This document shows, piece after piece, positions 7,502 to 14,350 of a stretch of DNA of 22,519 nt. The position numbers were made by a program, and so were the translations under genes. This DNA is from a virus, in IMG/VR virus record IMGVR_UViG_3300021963_003656, positions 1 to 22,519 of that record. The stretch is one strand, 5' to 3'. The notes beneath the pieces were generated by a model. That model saw only the letters and a program-made list of their open reading frames with translations, ran no database searches and was not told where the DNA came from. Position 1 is the stretch's first letter; the number at the start of each line of letters is the position of its first letter.

Positions 7502-7871
7502 TGATTATCCTTGTTGATGAATAGCCATCTAGGAAAGGAATGATAACTGTCTGTTTGACCAAGGTGAACCCAACAACCTGCTCAGGCTTGTAATCCCCGC
7601 CTTTTGTAATGATGTCAGGCTTGATTCTGTGGATTAACTGCAACGGTGTAGGCTCATCAAAGATGATAACTTCATCTACCCAACGAAGCGCCAGCAACAC
7701 AGCCATGCGGTCATCTTGGGAATTGATGGGTCTGCCGGGCTTTAGTTCCCGTACAGACGCATCTGAGTTTAAACCTACGATTAGCTTGCTACCCAATGCC
7801 TTGGATTTCTCCAGATACTCAACGTGCCCACGGTGGAGCACATCAAAGCATCCGTTGGTAAAGACAATCAC
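7440..7871 (-). CDS. rfaE2: D-beta-D-heptose 1-phosphate adenylyltransferase (HldE C-domain), 143 aa
   Basis: RfaE2 adenylates heptose 1-phosphate to ADP-heptose. The cytidylyltransferase fold starts with VFTNGCFDVLHRGHVEYL (HxGH at residues 13-16), followed by KLIVGLNSDASVRELK, RPINSQDDRMAVLLAL, the diagnostic TKGGDYKPEQVVG and the C-terminal GYSSTRII, all in the order of the HldE C-terminal domain. The start codon is GTG at 7871, overlapping the upstream TGA as GTGA. The last 20 or so residues, after RIINAT, have no counterpart in HldE as I remember it and are coded within the 62-base overlap with the cupin gene. All catalytic motifs are intact. In most enterobacteria this domain is fused to the kinase; here they are separate and in inverse order. 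Confidence 0.88.
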   Translation of the reverse strand: MIVFTNGCFDVLHRGHVEYLEKSKALGSKLIVGLNSDASVRELKPGRPINSQDDRMAVLLALRWVDEVIIFDEPTPLQLIHRIKPDIITKGGDYKPEQVVGFTLVKQTVIIPFLDGYSSTRIINATQGYRKEGLGVGANLGYQ

Positions 7872-8653
7872 ACACCCATCTCTTTGCGTATTTTAGTAGC
7901 AGAGATAGCGTGGGTAGCATCGTCAAAAGATTCCTGCTCAATCTTGTAGCCAACATCGCGCCCATAGGTAATGTTGACAATGTTAGGAACCAATTGAACC
8001 TCGTACTGACCTTGGTACAAAGGGTCTAGATCACGGCTAATAAACTCTTTGACCTGATTGGCGGCAAACGGGTTGGAGCCGTTCCAGCCTTGGCAGTCTC
8101 TGATCTGGATCACTACCTGACCAGTCTTAGCTAACGCCCGTTCAAACAGCTTACGGTGGCCTTCATGCCACGGTTGCCATCTGCCAAGCATCTGGACTGT
8201 TTCTTTTTGCCAGTCAAACACAGGGCGGCGGCGGTCATCCAAGATGTGCGCGGCAATGAACTCACCCCACTTCTCAGACTTCTGCTCAGTGATCCTGAAG
8301 TCATATTCCTTGGGAGGAATAAATACCTTGTTGGTATCCTCAAAGCGACCTTGGTCGATGGTGTCAACCCAGATAGTCCAGTCAGCCTTGAAGTTGTTAC
8401 GCATCTCCACAAGGGGAGCAACAAAGTCGCAGATCACATAGTCAACATCGTAGCTGTCAGCCAACTCGCGCATCCGTAGGCTCTGGCGAATACGCCCTTC
8501 GTGGGAGAAGTCCCAGTCGTTGTACTTCTTACGAACATCATCAGCATTCAACCACATGACCGTCTTGCGTTCAGCTTGCAAGTGGTCGAGGATGTGTTGC
8601 GCTAGGTATGTCTTACCCGCTCCGGGAAGACCCATCACCAAGATGCGTTTCAT
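7868..8653 (-). CDS. APS-kinase-like/nucleotidyltransferase fusion, 261 aa
   Basis: The N-terminal domain (about 1-125) is a P-loop kinase of the APS-kinase (CysC) type: GLPGAGKTYLAQ at residues 8-19, LNADDVRKKYNDWDFSHEGR at about 35-53 and ICDFVAPLVEMR at 74-85. The C-terminal domain (about 150-261) is a small HxGH nucleotidyltransferase: LGRWQPWHEGHRKLF (His163, His166) and a terminal ISATKIRKEM replacing the usual ISSTxIR. One reading is a PAPS-forming enzyme that could feed the sulfotransferase domain encoded upstream, but the C-domain looks more like NadM-type transferases than ATP sulfurylase. Another is a CysC-like kinase plus cytidylyltransferase as in Campylobacter phosphoramidate capsule synthesis, which also accompanies heptose. 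Substrates cannot be decided. The ATG at 8653 has AAGGGG upstream. Confidence 0.72.
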   Translation of the reverse strand: MKRILVMGLPGAGKTYLAQHILDHLQAERKTVMWLNADDVRKKYNDWDFSHEGRIRQSLRMRELADSYDVDYVICDFVAPLVEMRNNFKADWTIWVDTIDQGRFEDTNKVFIPPKEYDFRITEQKSEKWGEFIAAHILDDRRRPVFDWQKETVQMLGRWQPWHEGHRKLFERALAKTGQVVIQIRDCQGWNGSNPFAANQVKEFISRDLDPLYQGQYEVQLVPNIVNITYGRDVGYKIEQESFDDATHAISATKIRKEMGV

Positions 8654-8663
8654 TCGTTACCCC

Positions 8664-9074
8664 TTACAGCAAAGCGTCGAGTTGATCGTGAGTCGTAGCG
8701 GCATCAATAGCGGCTTGTTTGGTCAACATAGCCTGACGCGCTGTCTCTACTGCTGTAGCATCGTACTGCTCGTTAGCGTTAGGAGAAAGCTGTAGGCGGG
8801 ACTGCTCCATCACCACTTGCTGGAATGAAAAACCTGCGTTGGACTTCATACCGTTTTTGCGGTCAGCCACGGAGATTTCGTATGTGTCCCAAATGATCTG
8901 CACTGGATCAGTGTTTAGATCAAACCGGTGGGCGGTGTAGCCCTGACGGTGTGCTGTGATTGCAGGACGAACTTCCACAGCGTTGCGCCAGCCGTTATTG
9001 CCTACGCCTTCTGCGGGAGGTGTGTCCCAGACTTGTTTGACCTCACCATTGAGGACTTGAACGAAATGTGTCAT
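8664..9074 (-). CDS. Small tail-associated protein, possible fibre chaperone, 136 aa
   Basis: The gene directly follows the last propeller gene after 25 bases and has a strong AAGGAG six bases before its ATG. The first 65 residues form a compact domain (THFVQVLNGEVKQVWDTPPA, RNAVEVRPAITAHRQGYTAH, DPVQIIWDTYEISVADRKNG). The rest is predicted helical (FQQVVMEQSRLQLSPNANEQ, ARQAMLTKQAAIDAATTHDQ). This N-domain-plus-helical-tail layout, and its place straight after receptor-binding genes, resembles small tail-fibre assembly proteins of other phages. No specific family signature was recognised, so the chaperone role is a guess from position and layout. Confidence 0.5.
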   Translation of the reverse strand: MTHFVQVLNGEVKQVWDTPPAEGVGNNGWRNAVEVRPAITAHRQGYTAHRFDLNTDPVQIIWDTYEISVADRKNGMKSNAGFSFQQVVMEQSRLQLSPNANEQYDATAVETARQAMLTKQAAIDAATTHDQLDALL

Positions 9075-9099
9075 TTAAGACTCCTTTAAAAAGTTTATT

Positions 9100-10272
9100 T
9101 TAAGATGCTGTGGCAATAAAGCCTGCGTTTGAAGAACCATAAGGTGTGCTATTTATCAAATACCAATTAGTCAAAGAACCAACTTGTTGAGGCGTTGAAA
9201 ACGCATAAGTTGTATTTCCTATTCCTAATTGACCGTAATTATTCTGACCCCAAGTCCACAAAGTTCCATCAGTTTTGACGGAAGCTGAAGAATAATTAGA
9301 ACCAGCTACACGCAACCAAGTTGTTAAAGAGCCAACTTGAATTGGAGATGATTTATTGACTGTTGTCCCATCGCCAAGTTGCCCTTGACCGTTGTAGCCC
9401 CACGACCATAAAGTGCCATTTGTCTTAACTGCTAGACCTGCGGCGGCTCCTGTTCCAACAGTAGCCCAAGTTGTCAAAGCGCCAATTTGCTTAGGTGAAG
9501 AGTAATAGGTTGTGTTTCCAAGTCCGAGCCTTCCAGAAGCTCCATTACCCCATGCCCACAAAGTTCCATCTGTTTTAACAGCAAAAGCAAGGTATCTACC
9601 ACCAACAATTTTTAACCAATTAGTCAGCGCCCCAACTTGTTTTGGAGATGAATATACTGTTTCGTTGCCAAGTCCTAAAGCACCTCGGGTATTTGAACCC
9701 CAACTCCACAGCGTCCCATCTGTTTTAATGGCATACGAAGAACCAACAGCGCCACAAGATATTGAACTCCAATTAGTTAGAGAACCTACTTGGATTGGTG
9801 AATTTTTATCAACATTTGTTCCATCACCAAGCTGTCCAGAACCATTGTTACCCCAAGCCCACAATGTGCCATTAGTTTTAAGCGCCATCATTGTGCTTTG
9901 ACCAATACTAATAGCAGACCAATTAGTCAGAGCGCCTACCTGTTTGGGAGAAGAGTAAGCAGTTGCATTACCTAATCCTAATTGCCCAGCACTTGAAGCA
10001 CCCCAAGTCCACAGTGTTCCGTCTAACCGAACTGCTCCTGAAGCACTTGTTCCTCTTGCAATTGCAATCCATTTTTCAGCACCAATTTGCACTGGCGATG
10101 ATCTATCTGTTGTAGTGCCATCCCCAATCATGCCTGAAGCATTAACACCCCATCCAAGTAAATTGTACAAAATTGGCGGCACAGGCCAAGTCCCCGCCGC
10201 CTTAGCATTGGCTTGACTGCTGATGTTCCAGATACCTGAGTATTGAACGCCTGTGACTACTGTTACTGCCAT
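9100..10272 (-). CDS. RCC1-repeat seven-bladed propeller, type A, copy 2, 390 aa
   Basis: After an N-terminal tag (GVQYSGIWNISSQANAKAAG, ending TWPVPP) the protein is a chain of seven RCC1-like repeats of about 50 residues. Each is marked by a W-G motif: LLGWGVNASG, LWTWGASSAG, LWAWGNNGSG, LWSWGSNTRG, LWAWGNGASG, LWSWGYNGQG, LWTWGQNNYG. Seven repeats predict a closed beta-propeller. Loops after the motif come in two versions, GNTTYYSSPKQIG and GDGTTTDRSSPVQIG; this copy has several of the second. There is no signal peptide or TM. The tag resembles short motifs at the ends of phage tail proteins, so a virion adhesin or receptor-binding role is inferred. The gene starts three bases after copy 2 of type B and is poorer in G+C than the enzyme genes around it. 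Confidence 0.85.
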   Translation of the reverse strand: MAVTVVTGVQYSGIWNISSQANAKAAGTWPVPPILYNLLGWGVNASGMIGDGTTTDRSSPVQIGAEKWIAIARGTSASGAVRLDGTLWTWGASSAGQLGLGNATAYSSPKQVGALTNWSAISIGQSTMMALKTNGTLWAWGNNGSGQLGDGTNVDKNSPIQVGSLTNWSSISCGAVGSSYAIKTDGTLWSWGSNTRGALGLGNETVYSSPKQVGALTNWLKIVGGRYLAFAVKTDGTLWAWGNGASGRLGLGNTTYYSSPKQIGALTTWATVGTGAAAGLAVKTNGTLWSWGYNGQGQLGDGTTVNKSSPIQVGSLTTWLRVAGSNYSSASVKTDGTLWTWGQNNYGQLGIGNTTYAFSTPQQVGSLTNWYLINSTPYGSSNAGFIATAS

Positions 10273-10275
10273 GAT

Positions 10276-11424
10276 TTATCCTAGTGCCAGTACTGTATAA
10301 AATCCTGCGGCGGCAGTTAACCATTGGTTTAATGCACCAAGTTGTTTTGGCGATGAATAACTTGTTGTATTTCCAAGCCCAAGTTGCCCAGAACTGTTAG
10401 CGCCCCAAACCCACAATGTGCCATCAGTTTTAATTGACGCAACATTGTTTCTTCCTGCAAATGCAACACTCCAATTTGTAGAAGAGCCTACTTGTTTTGG
10501 AGATGAATAATAGGTTGTGTTACCCAATCCCAATTGACCGCTTGCATTAACTCCCCAAGACCACAATGTTCCATCAGTTTTTGTGGCTAAAGAAAAATAA
10601 TTACCACCATTTGTTGCTTTTGACCAATTAGTCAATGCACCCACTTGTTTTGGAGAGGAATAATAAGTTGTATTGCCTAAGCCTAATTGACCGTAAGGAT
10701 TACCGCCCCAAGACCATAAAGTTCCGTCAGTTTTAACTCCTAAAACAAATACCGGATTACTTGCAGGAATAGCAATAGTTGCCCAATTGGTTAAAGCACC
10801 AATTTGTTTGGGTGAAGAATAGTTGGTTGTGTTGTTAAAACCAAGTTGCCCAAAACCATTTCCACCCCAGCCCCATAATGTGCCATTTGTTTTAATGGCC
10901 ATGGCCCAATTTCCACCAGTTTGTACATTTAACCAGTTTGTAAGCGCACCAACTTGTTTTGGTGAAGAATAGTTTGTTGTGTTGCCAAGCCCTAAACTTC
11001 CATAAAAATTTCTACCCCAAGCCCACAAAGTTCCATCTGTTTTAATTGCGGCAGTCATTGGTTGATTGTTGCCATAAGAACTAGTTGAAACTTGTTTCCA
11101 TGTGGTTAAAGCACCAACTTGTTTAGGACTAGAATAATAAGTTGTAGTGCCTAAACCAAGTTGACCATAAATATTATTTCCCCATGTCCACAATGTTCCA
11201 TCTGTTTTAATAGAAGCACTTGTTGCATATCCAGTTGAAACTTGTAACCAGTCGGTCAAACTGCCAACAGCTTTTGGAGATGAGTATGCAGTAGTATTTC
11301 CTAAACCAAGTTGTCCATAATTACTACTACCCCAACTATACAAGTTGTAATAAGTGGTAGAGGTCTGTGCCGCCAGCGGATTAAACCCCGGCTTGTTGAT
11401 GCCAGCGGCATATCTAAAGCTCAC
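10276..11424 (-). CDS. RCC1-repeat seven-bladed propeller, type B, copy 2, 382 aa
   Basis: The start codon is GTG at 11424, overlapping the TGA of the transferase fusion as GTGA, with a strong GAGGAG six bases upstream. The tag AAGINKPGFNPLAAQTSTTY differs from the type A tag and matches the other type B protein. Seven repeats follow (LYSWGSSNYG, LWTWGNNIYG, LWAWGRNFYG, LWGWGGNGFG, LWSWGGNPYG, LWSWGVNASG, LWVWGANSSG), each with a Ser/Thr/Tyr-rich loop such as GNTTYYSSPKQVG. The prediction is a seven-bladed propeller displayed through the N-terminal tag. Eukaryotic RCC1 is a chromatin-bound Ran exchange factor; nothing suggests that activity here. The close pairing with type A implies the two assemble together or serve as alternatives. 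Confidence 0.85.
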   Translation of the reverse strand: MSFRYAAGINKPGFNPLAAQTSTTYYNLYSWGSSNYGQLGLGNTTAYSSPKAVGSLTDWLQVSTGYATSASIKTDGTLWTWGNNIYGQLGLGTTTYYSSPKQVGALTTWKQVSTSSYGNNQPMTAAIKTDGTLWAWGRNFYGSLGLGNTTNYSSPKQVGALTNWLNVQTGGNWAMAIKTNGTLWGWGGNGFGQLGFNNTTNYSSPKQIGALTNWATIAIPASNPVFVLGVKTDGTLWSWGGNPYGQLGLGNTTYYSSPKQVGALTNWSKATNGGNYFSLATKTDGTLWSWGVNASGQLGLGNTTYYSSPKQVGSSTNWSVAFAGRNNVASIKTDGTLWVWGANSSGQLGLGNTTSYSSPKQLGALNQWLTAAAGFYTVLALG

Positions 11425-13190
11425 GCTACACTCCTCAATGCTGGCTTAGAACCAACACGCTCTTTGATCTTGTCAAACGGGGCAGTCCAATCACCATAGA
11501 CTTCCTGTCTAAACAGTCTCATGCTGTCGTAGTACGGCGTTTTGTCACCGTCAATGGAATAGAGGTAGTATGGCATGATAGGTGTGACGACCCATGTTTC
11601 TACGCCCATTGCCGCCGCCAAATGGCTAACGCTCGTACAGGCTGAGATAACTATATCGCAACTAGCCACTGCTTGTCGAGTGTCTTCCCAAGTATTAAGC
11701 GGTACTTGTTTTACCCAAGCTGGGCAAGCATCTGAACCCTCGTCACGCTGTAAAGAAACGAACTCTGCGTCAGCATCTTTTACCGCATCAAACATCAGAT
11801 CGTAGGGGAAGCGTTTATGATGTTCATGTTCGAATTTACTGTTGCCCTGCCAACGCAGACCGATGCGTTTCTTACGCCCTTTGATTGACATTGGCTTCTC
11901 AAGGTATGGTGCACCAGACAGGTCACGCAACTCTAACCCCAAAGGAACCACAGCAGACATACCAGCAACCCAGAAGTCGTGGTAGATACCAAAGGTAGCC
12001 TCGTGCTGGACAACGGCTGAAACGCCTTCTACGCCTTGAAACAATGATGCAAGTGGCCCAGTGCAAGACACCACCACTTTACAGCCACGCTCTGCAATCA
12101 GCTTGGCATAGCGAATCTGGTGAATCTGATCGCCCAGACCGCCTTCCAGATACAGCATGACCGTACCCTTTGTCTTGCCATCCCACTGGGGTGTAGGCAC
12201 ATCAGGGCGTGAGTTACCAAAGACACCTACGATTCGTCCTCTGTCCATCAAGCCATAGCCCTTTTGGATTTGACCTTGACGCAAGTAATACCAGCCACGG
12301 TTATAGGCGGCTCGGTGGTTGTTAGGCTCTTCAGCTTCTAACTTCTGAGCTAGTCTCCAGCCCTCAGCAAAGTCACCCATTGTGGATGCGGCTAACTGTA
12401 GGTCTAGGTCATGCAACTCAGGAACTGTGCGTGGGCGCTCAAGCCAAAACTCTGGCTGGCAGAAAGCTGAGTAGTGGTGCTTCAGCAGATCGCGGGGGTC
12501 TTGCTTGTGCTGTGCCGCCAATACAGGTTTGACATCGTGCATCCCTGCGTGACCGTGCAAGTTCTCGTCATCTTCAGCCACTGTTGAGCCGTCGATGTTG
12601 TTGAAGTCGTAGGCAAAATCAGGCAAACCCAAGAACTCATGGATACGGGCTAACTGCGCTTTGGGGTCAGCTAACAGGTCTTCGTATTCAACGAACAGGA
12701 AGTTTTCTGGTGCGTACTCGTAGCCGTTCTGGAGGGAGATGTAAGCGGCGCGGAGGTGATCCATCAGTTGACCAGTCGCCATGAACTCGTCTAGGTCTGT
12801 GGGTTTGGCTACACGGATAAAGCTGGCGGCGCAGTCAGGAACTGAACGGACTGTAGCGATGATCTTAGGCTGACGGCCTAGCACCTGTGACATAGCACCC
12901 ATGATCTGACCGATAGGCCAGCCACGGGACTTGTCGATGATGACGGGCTTGTCGGTGTCTTCGTAGAACGCATCAATTGCACCGCGCATGGTCTGCGCTA
13001 ACTTGTTTCTCTCAGGGTCATTCTCGTTCAATAAACCCGCTGAGTGCCAAGTATTCGCAAGTCCATCAAGGGCGTGGACAAGCCCAGATGTGGTGGATAC
13101 ATGGGTCATCGGATTTTGGTTCAGGATAGCCGCAAGGACTGTCGAGCCAGAACGAGGAATGCCAGAGAGGAAGTGCAGTGTTTTGTTCAT
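11421..13190 (-). CDS. Sulfotransferase-TPR-glycosyltransferase (GT9-like) fusion, 589 aa
   Basis: Residues 1-250 are a PAPS-type sulfotransferase: FLSGIPRSGSTVLA carries the 5'-phosphosulfate loop (10-17), KIIATVRSVPDCAASFIRV the 3'-phosphate site (about 109-127), and FVEYEDLLADP is typical. Residues 275-320 look like TPR helices (EGWRLAQKLEAEEPNNHRAA, YLRQGQIQKGYGLM). Residues 343-570 form a GT-B half related to ADP-heptosyltransferases and TPR-linked glycosyltransferases: LYLEGGLGDQIHQIRYAKL (GLGD at 351-354), RIGLRWQGNSKFEHEHHKRF, and CDIVISACTSVSHLAAAMG with the conserved His523. Both halves look intact. The gene overlaps a propeller gene by four bases on each side. TPR-linked members often modify proteins, so glycosylation and sulfation of the flanking propellers is plausible; modification of host surface glycan is the alternative. 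Confidence 0.82.
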   Translation of the reverse strand: MNKTLHFLSGIPRSGSTVLAAILNQNPMTHVSTTSGLVHALDGLANTWHSAGLLNENDPERNKLAQTMRGAIDAFYEDTDKPVIIDKSRGWPIGQIMGAMSQVLGRQPKIIATVRSVPDCAASFIRVAKPTDLDEFMATGQLMDHLRAAYISLQNGYEYAPENFLFVEYEDLLADPKAQLARIHEFLGLPDFAYDFNNIDGSTVAEDDENLHGHAGMHDVKPVLAAQHKQDPRDLLKHHYSAFCQPEFWLERPRTVPELHDLDLQLAASTMGDFAEGWRLAQKLEAEEPNNHRAAYNRGWYYLRQGQIQKGYGLMDRGRIVGVFGNSRPDVPTPQWDGKTKGTVMLYLEGGLGDQIHQIRYAKLIAERGCKVVVSCTGPLASLFQGVEGVSAVVQHEATFGIYHDFWVAGMSAVVPLGLELRDLSGAPYLEKPMSIKGRKKRIGLRWQGNSKFEHEHHKRFPYDLMFDAVKDADAEFVSLQRDEGSDACPAWVKQVPLNTWEDTRQAVASCDIVISACTSVSHLAAAMGVETWVVTPIMPYYLYSIDGDKTPYYDSMRLFRQEVYGDWTAPFDKIKERVGSKPALRSVA

Positions 13191-14344
13191 GTGTTTTTAG
13201 TTGTTACTGTATGGTAATTTCCAGAAGCAATGTTAAGCCATGTGGTTAAACTACCGACTTGATTAGGGCTAGAACGATAAGTTGTGTTGCCTAAACCAAG
13301 TTGTCCGTAATTATTTTTTCCCCAAGCCCACAAAGTTCCATCCGTTTTTGTGGAAATTGTAAAAGACAAACCGCAAGCAACCTTTGACCATAAAGTACCA
13401 GCACCGATTTGTTTAGGCGATGAATAATTTGTGGTGTTACCAAGTCCTAATTGACCAAAATTATTTAGACCCCATGACCAGATAGTCCCATCAGTTTTAA
13501 TTGCAAAACTATCGCAATACCCAGTAGACACCTTGAGCCATGTAGTCAAAGAACCAATTTGTTTAGGGCTGGAGTAATAGGTTGTGTTGCCCAAACCCAA
13601 ACCACCAGCGTAATTATTACCCCATGACCACAATGTTCCATTAGATTGGATTGCTTGGGAATTGTTAAAACCAGCTTCTAAATCAACCCACGAAGTTAAA
13701 GCGCCAATTTGAACAGGAGATGATCGAGGTGTTAAATCATTTAAACCTAAACGACCACTTGAATTGCTACCCCAAGACCAAAGGGTTCCATCTGTTTTTA
13801 ACGCTATAACATGTGAATCACCAACGGCAACATTTGCCCAATCAGTTAATGATCCAATTTGTTTTGGGGAAGAGTAATAAGTCGTATTGCCAAGACCCAA
13901 TTTACCTGATTGACCATTTCCCCACGACCAGATGGTTCCATTGGTTTTGATGGCAACACAAGAATATGATCCTGCTGAAATTTTTAACCAGTTTGTCAAA
14001 GCGCCAACTTGTTTTGGGCTGGAATATTCTGTGGTGTTACCTAAGCCAAGCTGACCACTTCCATTGCGACCCCACGACCACAATGTTCCGTCTAATTTAA
14101 TTGCAACAGTAAAAGCGCCACCGCCAGAAATGCTGGCCCATGTAATTAAAGAGCCAACTTGCTTAGGCGAAGAGTAATAAGTAACATTGTTTAAACCTAG
14201 TTGACCGCCATAGTTAGCGCCCCATGAATACAAAGCAGGCCCCGGTGGGCTAGGCCAAGTCCCAGCCGCAATAGCGGCATTCACCTGTTGCATTGTCCAG
14301 ATGCCTGAATATTGAACGCCTGAAACTGTTGTTACGACTGGCAT
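13187..14344 (-). CDS. RCC1-repeat seven-bladed propeller, type A, copy 1, 385 aa
   Basis: The type A tag is GVQYSGIWTMQQVNAAIAAG followed by TWPSPPGP (about residues 9-37), shared with the 390-aa copy. The seven repeats are LYSWGANYGG, LWSWGRNGSG, IWSWGNGQSG, LWSWGSNSSG, LWSWGNNYAG, IWSWGLNNFG and LWAWGKNNYG. Most loops are of the GNTTYYSSPKQ kind, with one variant (NDLTPRSSPVQIG). The ATG at 14344 lies six bases after the type B stop, and the TGA overlaps the ATG of the transferase fusion, so the fusion gene is probably translated by coupling from this one; it has no clear Shine-Dalgarno of its own. Function is inferred to be virion surface display, with the tag as anchor. Confidence 0.85.
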   Translation of the reverse strand: MPVVTTVSGVQYSGIWTMQQVNAAIAAGTWPSPPGPALYSWGANYGGQLGLNNVTYYSSPKQVGSLITWASISGGGAFTVAIKLDGTLWSWGRNGSGQLGLGNTTEYSSPKQVGALTNWLKISAGSYSCVAIKTNGTIWSWGNGQSGKLGLGNTTYYSSPKQIGSLTDWANVAVGDSHVIALKTDGTLWSWGSNSSGRLGLNDLTPRSSPVQIGALTSWVDLEAGFNNSQAIQSNGTLWSWGNNYAGGLGLGNTTYYSSPKQIGSLTTWLKVSTGYCDSFAIKTDGTIWSWGLNNFGQLGLGNTTNYSSPKQIGAGTLWSKVACGLSFTISTKTDGTLWAWGKNNYGQLGLGNTTYRSSPNQVGSLTTWLNIASGNYHTVTTKNT

Positions 14345-14350
14345 GATTTT

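Larger units (their letters stand above)
9100..11424 (-). repeat. Propeller module B-A, copy 2
   Basis: This block holds one type B and one type A RCC1 gene, separated by three bases, in the same order as the block at 13187-15493. Inside it about fourteen 150-base repeats code for the propeller blades. Hand counts of G+C in two 60-base samples gave 20 of 60 (11161-11220) and 28 of 60 (10681-10740), below the enzyme genes nearby. The two module copies are clearly paralogous by tag and order but too diverged for a recent duplication. Confidence 0.8.

Noticed and set aside
5680-9074. Sugar cassette as host chromosomal LPS locus flanking a prophage
   Set aside because: Phage tail genes lie on one side and lysis and neck genes on the other with continuous overlaps, so the cassette is inside the phage gene set.
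9075-9099. Terminator in the AT-rich gap before the 136-aa gene
   Set aside because: The sequence is A/T-rich but forms no GC stem; it mainly holds the AAGGAG site of the next gene.
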